Assembly (NCBI GenBank): GCA_016195385.1
Contig: JACPZS010000033.1
Coordinates: 1 to 43,440, forward strand
Source of the DNA: Verrucomicrobiota bacterium
GTDB taxonomy: Bacteria; Verrucomicrobiota; Verrucomicrobiia; Limisphaerales; JACPZS01
Direction: 5' to 3'
DNA: 43,440 bases
The translations under genes were made by a program, and so were the position numbers. Below, piece after piece: positions 8,027 to 16,338 of the stretch; the first letter of the stretch is position 1, and every line of letters begins with the position of its first letter. The notes under the pieces are model-generated. The model had not been told where the DNA came from. It was given only the letters and a program-made list of their open reading frames with translations, and did not search any database.

Positions 8027-9736
8027 TCAAACCATGCTGCTCGGAGTCCCGTCGGTTTTGCGCGGGCGCACCGGCCCGAGCCGCACGACATTTTCCGGAT
8101 CGAAGTCGGTGAGTTTTAGCCAGTCTTCCGTGTTGTCGGTCGGGGGGAACAAATCGTTCTCCGCATACTCGGCTTGCAAGGCCGCCAGCAAATCATCGCG
8201 CGTGAGCAGCGTGTCGGCCTTCGTCGCAATGGCGCGTTTGATTGCGAGGCTCTTGGCGCGTTCGACGATCGCCGCGATGATGGCCCCGCTGGCCAGGTCG
8301 CCCCGATGAAGCATTTCTTTACGCCCGCTGCGCAGCGCGACTTCCAGAAACTCATTCGCCGGCGTGCGGGCAAAATGTGCCGTGGCAAGTGCCTTGGCCA
8401 ATTCGGCACGCGGTTCAGCCAGCGGCAACGACTCGCGTAAATAAATTTCGTAGATGGTTTGTGCCGCCGCTTGATCAGGCCGGCTGACTTTTATTTTGCG
8501 ATCGATGCGTCCGGGGCGGAGGATCGCCGGGTCGATCAGGTCGGCGCGATTCGACGCCAGAATCACCACAACGTTTTGCAATGGCTCGATGCCATCCATC
8601 TCGGTGCAGAACATCGGCACCAGCGTACTCAGGATGCTCGCGTAACGGCCGGCGCGGCGCGTGCCGAGAATTGATTCCGCTTCGTCAATGAAGAGAAACG
8701 CCAGCGCGCCGTCGTTCGCCCGCTCGCGGCATTGTGTGAAGAGGTCGCGCACTTGCCGCTCCGATTCGCCGACCCACATGTTCAAAATCTCCGGTCCTTT
8801 GACGTGCAGGAAAAATTCCGGATGATCGACACCGGTCTGCGTTTTGATTTGCTGACGCAGATTGTAAGCCGTCGCCTTCCCGAGAAGTGTCTTGCCACAA
8901 CCCGGCGGGCCGTAGAGCAGAAATCCCTTGGGCACGGTGTGCTGAAATTTCTTGAACAGATCGCGATGGAGGAACGGCAGTTCAATCGTGTCACGAATCG
9001 CCTGCACCGCGTCAGCCTGGCCGCCGATGGCCGACCACGGAAGTTCGCTGACGGCTTCGAGCGAACGCTCGACGCGCTTGCCCATGCCGATGACTTCGAG
9101 CCCGACCCGCTGATTGACATCCAAGCGAATTTCCAGGCCGGGCTTCAATTTTTCCTTCGCGAGCAGCGCCGAGCGGAGCAAAACGAGCGGCATGAGGCCG
9201 GATTCCTGGCCGATGCGCAGGCGGCCGTCGGAGAGCAGTTCGTCGATGCGCACGATGGGGCCGTTGCGCTCGAAACCAAGGCCGAGCACGACGGCGAAGG
9301 CTTCGTTGCACAGCACGCGCTGGCCAATTTGCAAACTGCTCAAGGGAATTTGCGGATCGACGCAGCAGACGTAGTCCGTGCCGCCGACGCAGACGTGCGC
9401 GCGGTCGGGTTCGAGCGCGGCAAGGAAAGTTCCGACGCGAAACGCCGGCGAACGAAGTTTCTCGACCACGGCGTCGAGCTTCTCGATGGTCTGGCGCGCC
9501 TCCTCGGTCATCTCTTCCATCGCCACGATGCGCTCGCGCAAATAAACCATATCGAGAATTGAGGAGTGGCGCGGAGGCAGCTTGCTGACGATCAAATCAA
9601 CCAATTGCAAGGCAGAGAGCGAATCCAATTGTTCGCGGGGAATGAGATCGCTGAGTGGTGAAGGGCCGCTGGCCGCACTTTCCGCCGGCCGGCCGGCATC
9701 TGAAGGCGCGGGCGCTTTCTTTTTGGACTCAGCCAT
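8027..9736 (-). CDS. arc: Proteasome-associated AAA+ ATPase (ARC/Mpa type)
   Basis: This 569-aa protein is the hexameric unfoldase predicted to recognise tagged proteins and feed them into the 20S core. Order of parts: a low-complexity N-terminus, a helical coiled-coil stretch (about 65-97) that in Mpa binds Pup, tandem OB-type beta regions (about 100-225), then one AAA+ module. That module has Walker A GPPGCGKT (276-283), Walker B AFLFIDEAE (D351, E352), a sensor region ILASNRADLIDPAILRPGR and arginines in RPGRIDRK. Length is close to Mpa (about 600 aa). Oddly, the C-terminus ends GTPSSMV; the Gln-Tyr-Leu-type docking tail of actinobacterial Mpa is absent, and no frameshifted version is seen near 8030-8100. 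It is the first gene of the operon. Confidence 0.92.
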   Translation of the reverse strand: MAESKKKAPAPSDAGRPAESAASGPSPLSDLIPREQLDSLSALQLVDLIVSKLPPRHSSILDMVYLRERIVAMEEMTEEARQTIEKLDAVVEKLRSPAFRVGTFLAALEPDRAHVCVGGTDYVCCVDPQIPLSSLQIGQRVLCNEAFAVVLGLGFERNGPIVRIDELLSDGRLRIGQESGLMPLVLLRSALLAKEKLKPGLEIRLDVNQRVGLEVIGMGKRVERSLEAVSELPWSAIGGQADAVQAIRDTIELPFLHRDLFKKFQHTVPKGFLLYGPPGCGKTLLGKATAYNLRQQIKTQTGVDHPEFFLHVKGPEILNMWVGESERQVRDLFTQCRERANDGALAFLFIDEAESILGTRRAGRYASILSTLVPMFCTEMDGIEPLQNVVVILASNRADLIDPAILRPGRIDRKIKVSRPDQAAAQTIYEIYLRESLPLAEPRAELAKALATAHFARTPANEFLEVALRSGRKEMLHRGDLASGAIIAAIVERAKSLAIKRAIATKADTLLTRDDLLAALQAEYAENDLFPPTDNTEDWLKLTDFDPENVVRLGPVRPRKTDGTPSSMV

Positions 9737-9742
9737 GCCGGG

Positions 9743-9770
9743 AGTCTAGCCCGCATCGGTGGATTTGCAA
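9743..9770 (-). promoter_or_regulatory. Putative promoter of the proteasome operon
   Basis: On the minus strand, TTGCAA (9770-9765) and TAGACT (9748-9743) are separated by 16 nt and resemble -35 and -10 boxes. Only six bases separate the -10 box from the arc ATG at 9736, so transcription would begin at or next to the start codon, a leaderless mRNA. No Shine-Dalgarno is seen before the ATG, which agrees. The remaining gap to 9906 is AT-richer and may hold the end of the upstream transcript. Confidence 0.35.
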
Positions 9771-9906
9771 ATGCCGGGTGCGAAATTTTTCAAAAAGTTT
9801 TTCGTGAGAATTTTCCTTCGCAAGAAACTCAAACCGAAACGGCACGCCAGATTTTGTTGAACTGAATTGCTTCGACCAAACAGCGCTGGCTGCTCGGTTT
9901 GAAAAG

Positions 9907-10716
9907 CTATCGCACCAAACCAGTCGTGCGTTCTTGGAGCCAAATCACGTCACGGTTGTTCGGTGAAGAAGTCATCAACGCGAGATTGTTGTGCTGCTTG
10001 ATTGGCGGATGCGTGCGCGGGTCGAGCCACTTTTTGATCTCGGCGTGGCCGTCGGCGAACGTGAGACCGGCCGCGCCAAGATGATAACTCGCCGGGATGT
10101 CCACGAGTTGGAGCGAGCCGGGAGCGCGCGGGTTTGCGCCGCGCATCGACACGACAAAGAAGCCGTTGTTGATGCGATCTTCGCGCTCATCGATCAGCAC
10201 CCACGTCTTCGACGGCGGCGGGTCGGCGAGGTCGGAGGTTTTGCGAATAACTTTGAATTGCCGCAATCCTTCCCACGCTTCGTCGGAGTTCAGCCAGTTG
10301 TTCATCGAGATGCTGCGCACGCGCGGATAAATTTTGCCGCCGTGCTTGGAAGTGCTTTTGTCCGCCGGACACCGCCAGATGACGAGTGATTGATGATACG
10401 GCCAGAGGTGGCTCGTCATCAGATAGACCGTGTTCGTGTTGTCGGGCACGGGATTTTGGTTGTCGAGCCAGCCGCGGACCCACGTCTGCCATTGGTTCAA
10501 GCCATCGAGATTGTTAGGTGGAATGCGCTCGTTGTTGTCATCGGCGTACATCATCCAAGACAAACTCATCTGCCGAAGATTGCTCAGGCATTGGATGCCT
10601 TGCGCCTTCGCCTTCGCGCCGCCGAGCGCCGGCAACAACATCGCCGCCAGAATCGCGATGATGGCGATGACGACAAGCAACTCGATCAAGGTGAAGCCCA
10701 CGCGTTTTGTTCTCAT
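9907..10716 (-). CDS. Prepilin-type N-terminal cleavage protein with H-X9-DG motif
   Basis: This 269-aa pseudopilin-like protein starts [14 protein letters not shown]. It has the prepilin peptidase site (G before FTLIE) and a hydrophobic helix rich in [14 protein letters not shown], so it is processed by a type IV prepilin peptidase and anchored in or exported through the inner membrane. Near the C-terminus, His followed by nine residues and Asp-Gly ([12 protein letters not shown]) is the H-X9-DG motif frequent in planctomycete and verrucomicrobial pseudopilins. The start at 10716 is chosen because the leader is then short and basic; the frame stays open to 10770. It follows a paralogue by 11 bp. 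Function is unknown. Confidence 0.83.
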   Translation of the reverse strand: MRTKRVGFTLIELLVVIAIIAILAAMLLPALGGAKAKAQGIQCLSNLRQMSLSWMMYADDNNERIPPNNLDGLNQWQTWVRGWLDNQNPVPDNTNTVYLMTSHLWPYHQSLVIWRCPADKSTSKHGGKIYPRVRSISMNNWLNSDEAWEGLRQFKVIRKTSDLADPPPSKTWVLIDEREDRINNGFFVVSMRGANPRAPGSLQLVDIPASYHLGAAGLTFADGHAEIKKWLDPRTHPPIKQHNNLALMTSSPNNRDVIWLQERTTGLVR

Positions 10717-10727
10717 GAAGGCAAGCT

Positions 10728-11486
10728 TTACGGATGCGGCTCGTGATCGATGTACCAGCGCCTTTTCCATGTGTCAGTTGATGGAAAGCAAAGTCGTTCG
10801 ACAGTCGGACTCTCCACATGACCGTCGGCCAGAACTGTATTCAACGTCTTTCGATGTGCGGGGCGATGCTTGGCGTAGCCGGCCACTTCCAGGCGGAACT
10901 GTGGCAGTTGTGCAGCCGTGTTGCTGCTTCGGCGGTTGAAGAAATTGGGGAAATATCCAAATCCGAAATTGGCATCAGTGGGACCCCAGCCGAACGTGGC
11001 GTCGCCGAAAGCGTACAAGTCGCTGGGAGCAATGACTTGGTTTTCGTAAGTGGGGATGACATTTCGCCCGATAGTGTCCAGCCCTCCTCCCAATCCCAAG
11101 GGCAATCCGAACTGGTTGTAACCATAATCGAACTTCTGCGTTCCCAATCGTCGCGGGGTGATCATAGCCGGACATCGCGACAGTTCCCCAAACGAGTGAC
11201 CTTGAAGATAGGAGCGTTGGAGAGCGTAGAGCCAGTCTGCATCTCTGGGCGGCTCGAAATTAAAATCGCCACTCGCAAGTGGATAATACTCGTAGTCGGC
11301 GACAAAGAGATTCAAAGCCACACCCCATTGATGGAGATTGCTCCTGCACGCAGCCAATTGAGCCGATTGCTTGGCCTTGCTCAATGCCGGCAACAGCATC
11401 GCCGCGAGAATCGCGACGATGGCGATGACGACGAGCAGTTCGATCAAAGTAAAACCGCTGCGCCCGAATTTTCCCCTGCTTTGCAT
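10728..11486 (-). CDS. Prepilin-type N-terminal cleavage protein with H-X9-DG motif
   Basis: This 252-aa protein has the leader [18 protein letters not shown] with a hydrophobic helix (residues 12-36). Its C-terminal [12 protein letters not shown] matches H-X9-DG. The middle, rich in Tyr, Phe and Gly ([22 protein letters not shown]), is unlike that of the downstream paralogue, so the two share only the ends. Both probably lie in one minus-strand transcript, divergent from the superoxide dismutase gene. The 262-bp gap up to 11748 would hold both promoters. Confidence 0.83.
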   Translation of the reverse strand: MQSRGKFGRSGFTLIELLVVIAIVAILAAMLLPALSKAKQSAQLAACRSNLHQWGVALNLFVADYEYYPLASGDFNFEPPRDADWLYALQRSYLQGHSFGELSRCPAMITPRRLGTQKFDYGYNQFGLPLGLGGGLDTIGRNVIPTYENQVIAPSDLYAFGDATFGWGPTDANFGFGYFPNFFNRRSSNTAAQLPQFRLEVAGYAKHRPAHRKTLNTVLADGHVESPTVERLCFPSTDTWKRRWYIDHEPHP

Positions 11487-11748
11487 ACGCTGAGGATTGT
11501 TACCACAAGCCGATCCAGTTGAGAACTGGTCTTTTCACCGCACACGCGTTGTCTGCGAAAGCGAGAATCGTGGCGGCCAGGCAAATTCTGACGCCCGCGA
11601 TGATCTCGATTCCAACGGCCAAAATCCGCGCGTGATTCGCCGGCTTGTGTCGCGCGCAACGACGGGTTAATCATTGCGCATTGGAACTGGCGCGGGTAAA
11701 CCCGGTCAGTCGCTGAAACTCGAATCAAGACATCAACAAAAGAAAACT

Positions 11749-12378
11749 ATGGCTCACGAATTACCACCTCTTCCCTACGCTCACGACGCTTTGGAACCGC
11801 ACATCGACAAGACCACGATGGAAATCCATCACGGCAAACATCACAACGCCTATGTCACCAATTTGAACAAGGCTCTCGCCGGCAACGCCGCGTTCGAAGG
11901 CAAGTCGCTCGAAGCGCTTGTCACCGATCTAGCTTCGGTGCCGGACAACATCCGCGGCCCGGTGCGCAACAACGGCGGCGGTCACTTGAATCATTCCATG
12001 TTCTGGAAACTGATGGGGCCAAAAGCCGGCGGCACGCCGTCCGGCAACCTGGCCAACGACATCAATGCCGCGTTCGGCAGTTTCGACGCCTTCAAGGAAA
12101 AATTTGAAGCCGCCGGTATCGGTCGTTTCGGCAGCGGTTGGGCGTGGCTCGTGGTGAACAACGGCAAGCTCGAAATCGTTTCCACCGCCAACCAGGACAA
12201 TCCCATCATGGGCAAGGCCGTCGCCGGCTGCGAAGGCAAGCCGATCCTCGGCTGTGACGTTTGGGAACACGCCTACTATCTCAAATACCAGAATCGCCGA
12301 CCGGATTATCTCAAGGCCTTTTGGAGTGTTGTGAATTGGACGGAAGTGGCGAAGAATCACGACACGGCGAAGAAGTAA
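11749..12378 (+). CDS. sodA: Superoxide dismutase, Mn-type
   Basis: This 209-aa enzyme converts superoxide to hydrogen peroxide and oxygen. Metal ligands are visible: His27 (EIHHGKHH), His82 (NHSMFW), and Asp170 and His174 ([10 protein letters not shown]). NNGGGHLNH in the first domain and Gln149 in STANQDNP are Mn-type choices; Fe-type enzymes usually carry Gln in the first position and no Gln in the second. Cambialistic use cannot be excluded. There is no signal peptide, so it is cytoplasmic. The ATG at 11749 is chosen because it begins the family N-terminus ([15 protein letters not shown]). A strong terminator follows, so the gene is probably monocistronic. Confidence 0.95.
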   Translation: MAHELPPLPYAHDALEPHIDKTTMEIHHGKHHNAYVTNLNKALAGNAAFEGKSLEALVTDLASVPDNIRGPVRNNGGGHLNHSMFWKLMGPKAGGTPSGNLANDINAAFGSFDAFKEKFEAAGIGRFGSGWAWLVVNNGKLEIVSTANQDNPIMGKAVAGCEGKPILGCDVWEHAYYLKYQNRRPDYLKAFWSVVNWTEVAKNHDTAKK

Positions 12379-12401
12379 TTTTTGCTTCAACAATTTGCGC
12401 G

Positions 12402-12437
12402 CGGCACGAAGGGTTCGTTCTTCGTGCCGTTTTCTTT
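12402..12437 (+). terminator. Intrinsic terminator after sodA
   Basis: A perfect 10-bp stem (CGGCACGAAG, 12402-12411, with 12420-12429) has an 8-nt loop and is followed by TTTTCTTT (12430-12437). It starts 24 bases after the sodA stop. Confidence 0.85.
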
Positions 12438-12561
12438 GGGAGCCGATGCCGCCATTGCCAAAGCCACGCGTCGATTTCGCCATGCGCTTTCTGATTGACC
12501 GCCCCCCTCCGGCTGTGCCGATATGATCAGTCAATTGTCGTTTTGACTCGAAATTTGAACC

Positions 12562-15500
12562 ATGCCCAAAGCTGATCGCAAGAACGGACACGCGTCACGT
12601 TCCGCCCTCACGGCCAAGTACGACGCACACCACACCGTCCTCAGCAAGACCTACGGCGCGCTGGCGGATTTGCGGCGCGAGCTTTCCGACTCGAAGGCCG
12701 CCGTCGCCGAACGCACGGAGATTCTGCAGACTTTTTCCCATTGCGCGGATTCGCAGCGCGCCTGGCTGCTCCTCGAAGATTACTTCGAGAAACTTTCGCT
12801 TTCGCGCAAAGATTTCACCGCGCAGGACTGGTGGCCGCGCCTGATGGCCGCGCAGGGCCAGGCACGCATCGAGGAGACGGCGCTGCTGTTCCTGCGATCG
12901 AACCGTCCGCTGCCCACCGAACTGGTGCCGCACGCGAACCTGGATCGATTTGCCGAAATCGAGCAGGCCGAGCAGGAACAGGCATTCCTGCACAAATTGG
13001 AGAACTGGCTTTTTCCACCCGCGCCCGTGCATCTCGATTCCCCTCGCGCGATGCTCCGCGTGCTCTGCCAGGTTCAACCCGCCGCGGATCATCCCTCGCT
13101 GCACGAACTGTCCGTGCAATTCAGTTTGTTCAAACCGCGCTCGGGCGAAAAACTTCGTCCGCTGGCCGAACTCACGGAGTTGACCGAGCGCGCCACGCAG
13201 GAGCAGGAACTCTTCGCCCCGGCGGACTGGGAATTCATCACCTGGTTGTCCGAAAATTATGCCGGGGCCGGGGCGCGCAACGGCTCGCTCAAGCTCCAAG
13301 GCGTGCAACTGCTCCAATGGCTCGCGCGCTGGGGACGCGAATCGCGCCTCGAATTGCCGGCCAGCGGCGTGGCGCTGAGTTTTCAGGGGCACGTCGCCGA
13401 ACTGACACCGCATTTGGAAAAACAGGGCGGGCAACTGTATTTCGCCCAACGCCTCGCGCTGGCTTCCAGCGACATCCCGCTCAACCAGGTTCGTTTCTTC
13501 GCCGGGGATCCGACGCTCGCCCTGGTGGAAGGCACGTTCTATTTGCTGCGCCACGCACCGCCTCATTCGTTGTTGGACGCGCTCGTCGCGGCACCGAGCC
13601 TGCCGGTGACAAAATTGAGCCATCGGATGTTGACGCATCTGCGCCGCGCGCGCCCGCAACAGAACGAGGACTGGGATCAACTGTGCGTCATTCACAAAGC
13701 AAAGCCGCAGTTCATTTTTGAACTGGAAGACGCCTCGGTGCGGTTGCGGCTCATCGCGCGCAGCGAACGCGATCAAAGCGCCGGGCAATGGAACGGCCAC
13801 GAGTGGCACGTCACCGAACCGGACCGGCCCAAGTCCGACAAGCCGGAAATCCTCGATGACCCACGTCTGCAGCCGGCGGCGCGCTGGTTGAGCCAGCTCG
13901 ACTGGTTCACGCCGGAGCCGGGCGTGTGGGTCGGCGACGCGAATGAAAATTTTTTGAACACGCTCGCGCAGGCGTGGCCCGACCGCCCGAATGACGCTGA
14001 TTACCTGGGCAATCCACCGTTCCACCGGTTGTTCCTTGCGCCGCGCAAGTTGAAGCCGCAAATCGTCGTGCATGGCAGCGGCATCGATTGGTTCTCGGTT
14101 TCCGCCGCGTGGGAGCAGGAGGGCATGAAATTGACGACGGCTGATTTGCAAATGTTGCAGAGCGCGACCGGTCGTTTTGTGAAGCTGCCCGACAGTGGTT
14201 GGATCGAACTCGATACGCAGGCAGTCCAATCGGCGCACGAAGTCCTCGCCGATCTCGGCGTGGACGGCCTCGTGCCGATGCCGCAACGGGTCGATCTGGA
14301 GCAGGCGACGCATCTGGACGAGGCGATGTTGCAGCGTTTCGGCGATCAACCACAGGCGAAGGAATTGCGCGAACGCATTGCCACGTTCGCCGGTTTGCCG
14401 GAAACCGAATTGCCCGGGCAATTAAATGCGGAATTGCGGCCGTATCAAAAGGACGGGTTCAACTTCCTGTGCCACCTCACGAATCTGAAGCTCGGCGGCA
14501 TCCTGGCCGACGACATGGGGTTGGGAAAAACACTGCAGACGCTGGCGTGGCTTTTGTGGCTCAAGGCGGAACATCCCAAAAAGCCCAAGCCCGCGCTCGT
14601 GATCTGCCCGGCGTCCGTGCTCCACAACTGGCGGCGCGAAGCGGAGAAGTTTACGCCGCAACTCAAAGTGCTCGTGCTGGAAAGCGGCGCCGCGCGCCAC
14701 AACCTCCGGCAGCAAATCCCGCAACACGACCTGATTGTCACGAACTATGCGCTGCTGCGCCGCGATTTGCCGGCGCTCAAGAAGTTTGACTTCCGCGTCG
14801 TCGTGCTCGACGAAGCGCAGTTCATCAAGAATCCATCGGCCCAAGTGACCGTCTCGGTGAAGCAATTGAAATCCGATCAGCGGCTTGCGCTTACCGGCAC
14901 GCCGCTGGAAAACCGCCTGCTCGATCTGTGGAGCATCGTCGATTTCATCCAGCCGATGTATCTCGGCAATCAGGCGCAGTTCCTGGAAAATTACGAGTCA
15001 CACAAGGAAGATCCGATTCAACTGGGCATCTCGCGGCGGCGGCTTTCCGCCAAGCTGCGGCCGGTGCTGTTGCGCCGCCTCAAAAAACAGGTCGCCAAAG
15101 ATTTGCCTGACCGCATCGAAGAGCGCCGCGATTGCGAACTCGGCGAAGCGCAGCGGAAACTTTACCTGGCTGAGTTGCGTCGCAGCCGCGATCAAGTGCA
15201 AAAGGCCGTCGATGAAAAAGGCCTCGCCAAGAGCAAAATCCATGTGCTCGCGGCGCTCACGCGGTTGCGGCAAATCTGCTGCCACCCGACGCTCGTGGGC
15301 AACGACTCGCCGTCCGGCAAAACTGAGACGCTGATGGAATTGCTCGAGCCGCTGCTGGCTGAAGGGCAAAAAGTTTTGGTCTTCAGCCAGTTCGTGCAGA
15401 TGCTCAAGCTCCTCGAAATCGAATGCCGCCAGCTCGAAATCCCGACGCACATCCTCACGGGCGAAACGAAGAACCGCCAGGAAGTTGTGCAAGTGTTCCA

Positions 15501-15822
15501 GGATGATCCGAATGCTTCTGTGTTTCTGCTCAGCCTTCGTGCGGCGGGCACAGGACTCAACCTGACCACGGCAAGCTATGTCGTGCTCTACGATCCGTGG
15601 TGGAACCCGGCGGTCGAGGCGCAGGCCATCGATCGATCACATCGCATCGGCCAGACGCGCACGGTGAACGCGTATCGTCTGATCGCGCCCGGCACGGTGG
15701 AGGAAAAAATCTGGGAGCTGCAGCAGCGCAAAGCGCAGACGATCACGGACGTGCTCGGCGAGGAAGGTTTCGCGCGCAGCCTGAGCAAGACAGATTTGGA
15801 TTACCTTTTCAGCGAAGACTGA
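12562..15822 (+). CDS. SNF2-family DNA translocase/helicase (target of island integration)
   Basis: This 1086-aa Swi2/Snf2 ATPase has a long N-terminal region of unknown fold (1-600) and a C-terminal RecA-type motor. Motif I ADDMGLGKT is near residues 647-655, motif II is LDEAQ (near 748), motif III is LTGTPLENR, and motif VI is AIDRSHRIGQ (near 1020). Such proteins move on duplex DNA and remodel protein-DNA complexes. No SWIM zinc finger is visible, unlike the paralogue at 28174. The final codons (SKTDLDYLFSED) fall within the left attachment repeat of the integrated element, so the gene end is a host/element hybrid that keeps the same stop. Before integration the stop lay about 15 bp from the convergent Sel1 gene now at 26179. 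Confidence 0.92.
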   Translation: MPKADRKNGHASRSALTAKYDAHHTVLSKTYGALADLRRELSDSKAAVAERTEILQTFSHCADSQRAWLLLEDYFEKLSLSRKDFTAQDWWPRLMAAQGQARIEETALLFLRSNRPLPTELVPHANLDRFAEIEQAEQEQAFLHKLENWLFPPAPVHLDSPRAMLRVLCQVQPAADHPSLHELSVQFSLFKPRSGEKLRPLAELTELTERATQEQELFAPADWEFITWLSENYAGAGARNGSLKLQGVQLLQWLARWGRESRLELPASGVALSFQGHVAELTPHLEKQGGQLYFAQRLALASSDIPLNQVRFFAGDPTLALVEGTFYLLRHAPPHSLLDALVAAPSLPVTKLSHRMLTHLRRARPQQNEDWDQLCVIHKAKPQFIFELEDASVRLRLIARSERDQSAGQWNGHEWHVTEPDRPKSDKPEILDDPRLQPAARWLSQLDWFTPEPGVWVGDANENFLNTLAQAWPDRPNDADYLGNPPFHRLFLAPRKLKPQIVVHGSGIDWFSVSAAWEQEGMKLTTADLQMLQSATGRFVKLPDSGWIELDTQAVQSAHEVLADLGVDGLVPMPQRVDLEQATHLDEAMLQRFGDQPQAKELRERIATFAGLPETELPGQLNAELRPYQKDGFNFLCHLTNLKLGGILADDMGLGKTLQTLAWLLWLKAEHPKKPKPALVICPASVLHNWRREAEKFTPQLKVLVLESGAARHNLRQQIPQHDLIVTNYALLRRDLPALKKFDFRVVVLDEAQFIKNPSAQVTVSVKQLKSDQRLALTGTPLENRLLDLWSIVDFIQPMYLGNQAQFLENYESHKEDPIQLGISRRRLSAKLRPVLLRRLKKQVAKDLPDRIEERRDCELGEAQRKLYLAELRRSRDQVQKAVDEKGLAKSKIHVLAALTRLRQICCHPTLVGNDSPSGKTETLMELLEPLLAEGQKVLVFSQFVQMLKLLEIECRQLEIPTHILTGETKNRQEVVQVFQDDPNASVFLLSLRAAGTGLNLTTASYVVLYDPWWNPAVEAQAIDRSHRIGQTRTVNAYRLIAPGTVEEKIWELQQRKAQTITDVLGEEGFARSLSKTDLDYLFSED
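15785..15822. repeat. attL: left attachment repeat in the SNF2 gene 3' end
   Basis: These 38 bp, ending exactly with the SNF2 stop codon, match 26126-26163 at 35 positions. The differences are three C/T changes at 15791, 15807 and 15819. The longest exact blocks are 15 bp (15792-15806) and 11 bp (15808-15818); strand exchange probably occurs inside one of them. The repeat keeps the coding sense, so integration leaves the gene intact. Confidence 0.85.
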
Positions 15823-15824
15823 TT

Positions 15825-16338
15825 GCCATTGATAATCAATAACTTGTGCGTTTGAAAGGCTGTTTTTAAGCCTTACTGCACACACTTTTGCACACAAATC
15901 CACCAATATCCGGCCATGTTTGCCGGTGTTTTTCTTCGTGAACAAGCGACCGTTTTCGCGCGTTTGCAAGAAACTAAACTGCTTTTGGAAACTCTGGCGC
16001 TAGAAAGCGCGTGCGGTCGCCCCCTGCACGGGATCAACTGTTCGGGAAGAACCTAGCCCAACTTCCGCAAACAAGGCGCAACGCCGAAAACATCCGCAGC
16101 AAGCTCCGGCTCGAAATCTTGAGGGTGAGTTGGATTTTTGGTTTCAGATAGAAAACCGAAGGGGTCGTCAACCTGCTGGCCGTTTCCGAGCGAAAAAGAT
16201 TCCTTTCCGGGGCTTCCGGCGAAGCTCCGCCTTGGGGATCTGCCAACACCGAATTGTGGCAAATGCACAAACCGCCCGTCAGCCCGTCAGGAAGCCCGGC
16301 CATGACGGACTGGCAGACTGTTTCCCGCTTTGCGTCCG
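15825..16338. other. Left end of the island, no firm gene
   Basis: This stretch of about 510 bases follows attL. It holds the paired TGCACACA sites (15873-15896) and one possible small minus-strand frame at 16053-16268 (71 aa, MHLPQFGVGRSPRRSFAGSP...). That frame overlaps a longer alternative frame, neither shows a known domain, and no clear ribosome site was seen. A role as replication origin or packaging region is possible but unsupported. Confidence 0.4.
15873..15896. promoter_or_regulatory. Paired TGCACACA sites at the left end of the island
   Basis: TTACTGCACACA, four variable bases and TGCACACA form a 24-bp unit 51 bp inside attL. The same unit in the same orientation lies inside attR at 26040-26063. 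Location and pairing suggest integrase arm-type or excision-factor binding sites; this is inference. Confidence 0.55.

Noticed and set aside
8732..9562. 276-aa plus-strand open frame in the ATPase gene
   Set aside because: Shadow of the AAA+ coding strand; no ribosome site or family features.
12595..14421. 608-aa open frame on the minus strand across the SNF2 gene
   Set aside because: It is antisense to a gene with full Snf2 motifs, is Arg-rich without domain features, and is the kind of frame produced by GC-rich third positions.
15785..15822. tRNA gene as integration site
   Set aside because: No cloverleaf is present; the repeat is the coding end of the SNF2 gene.
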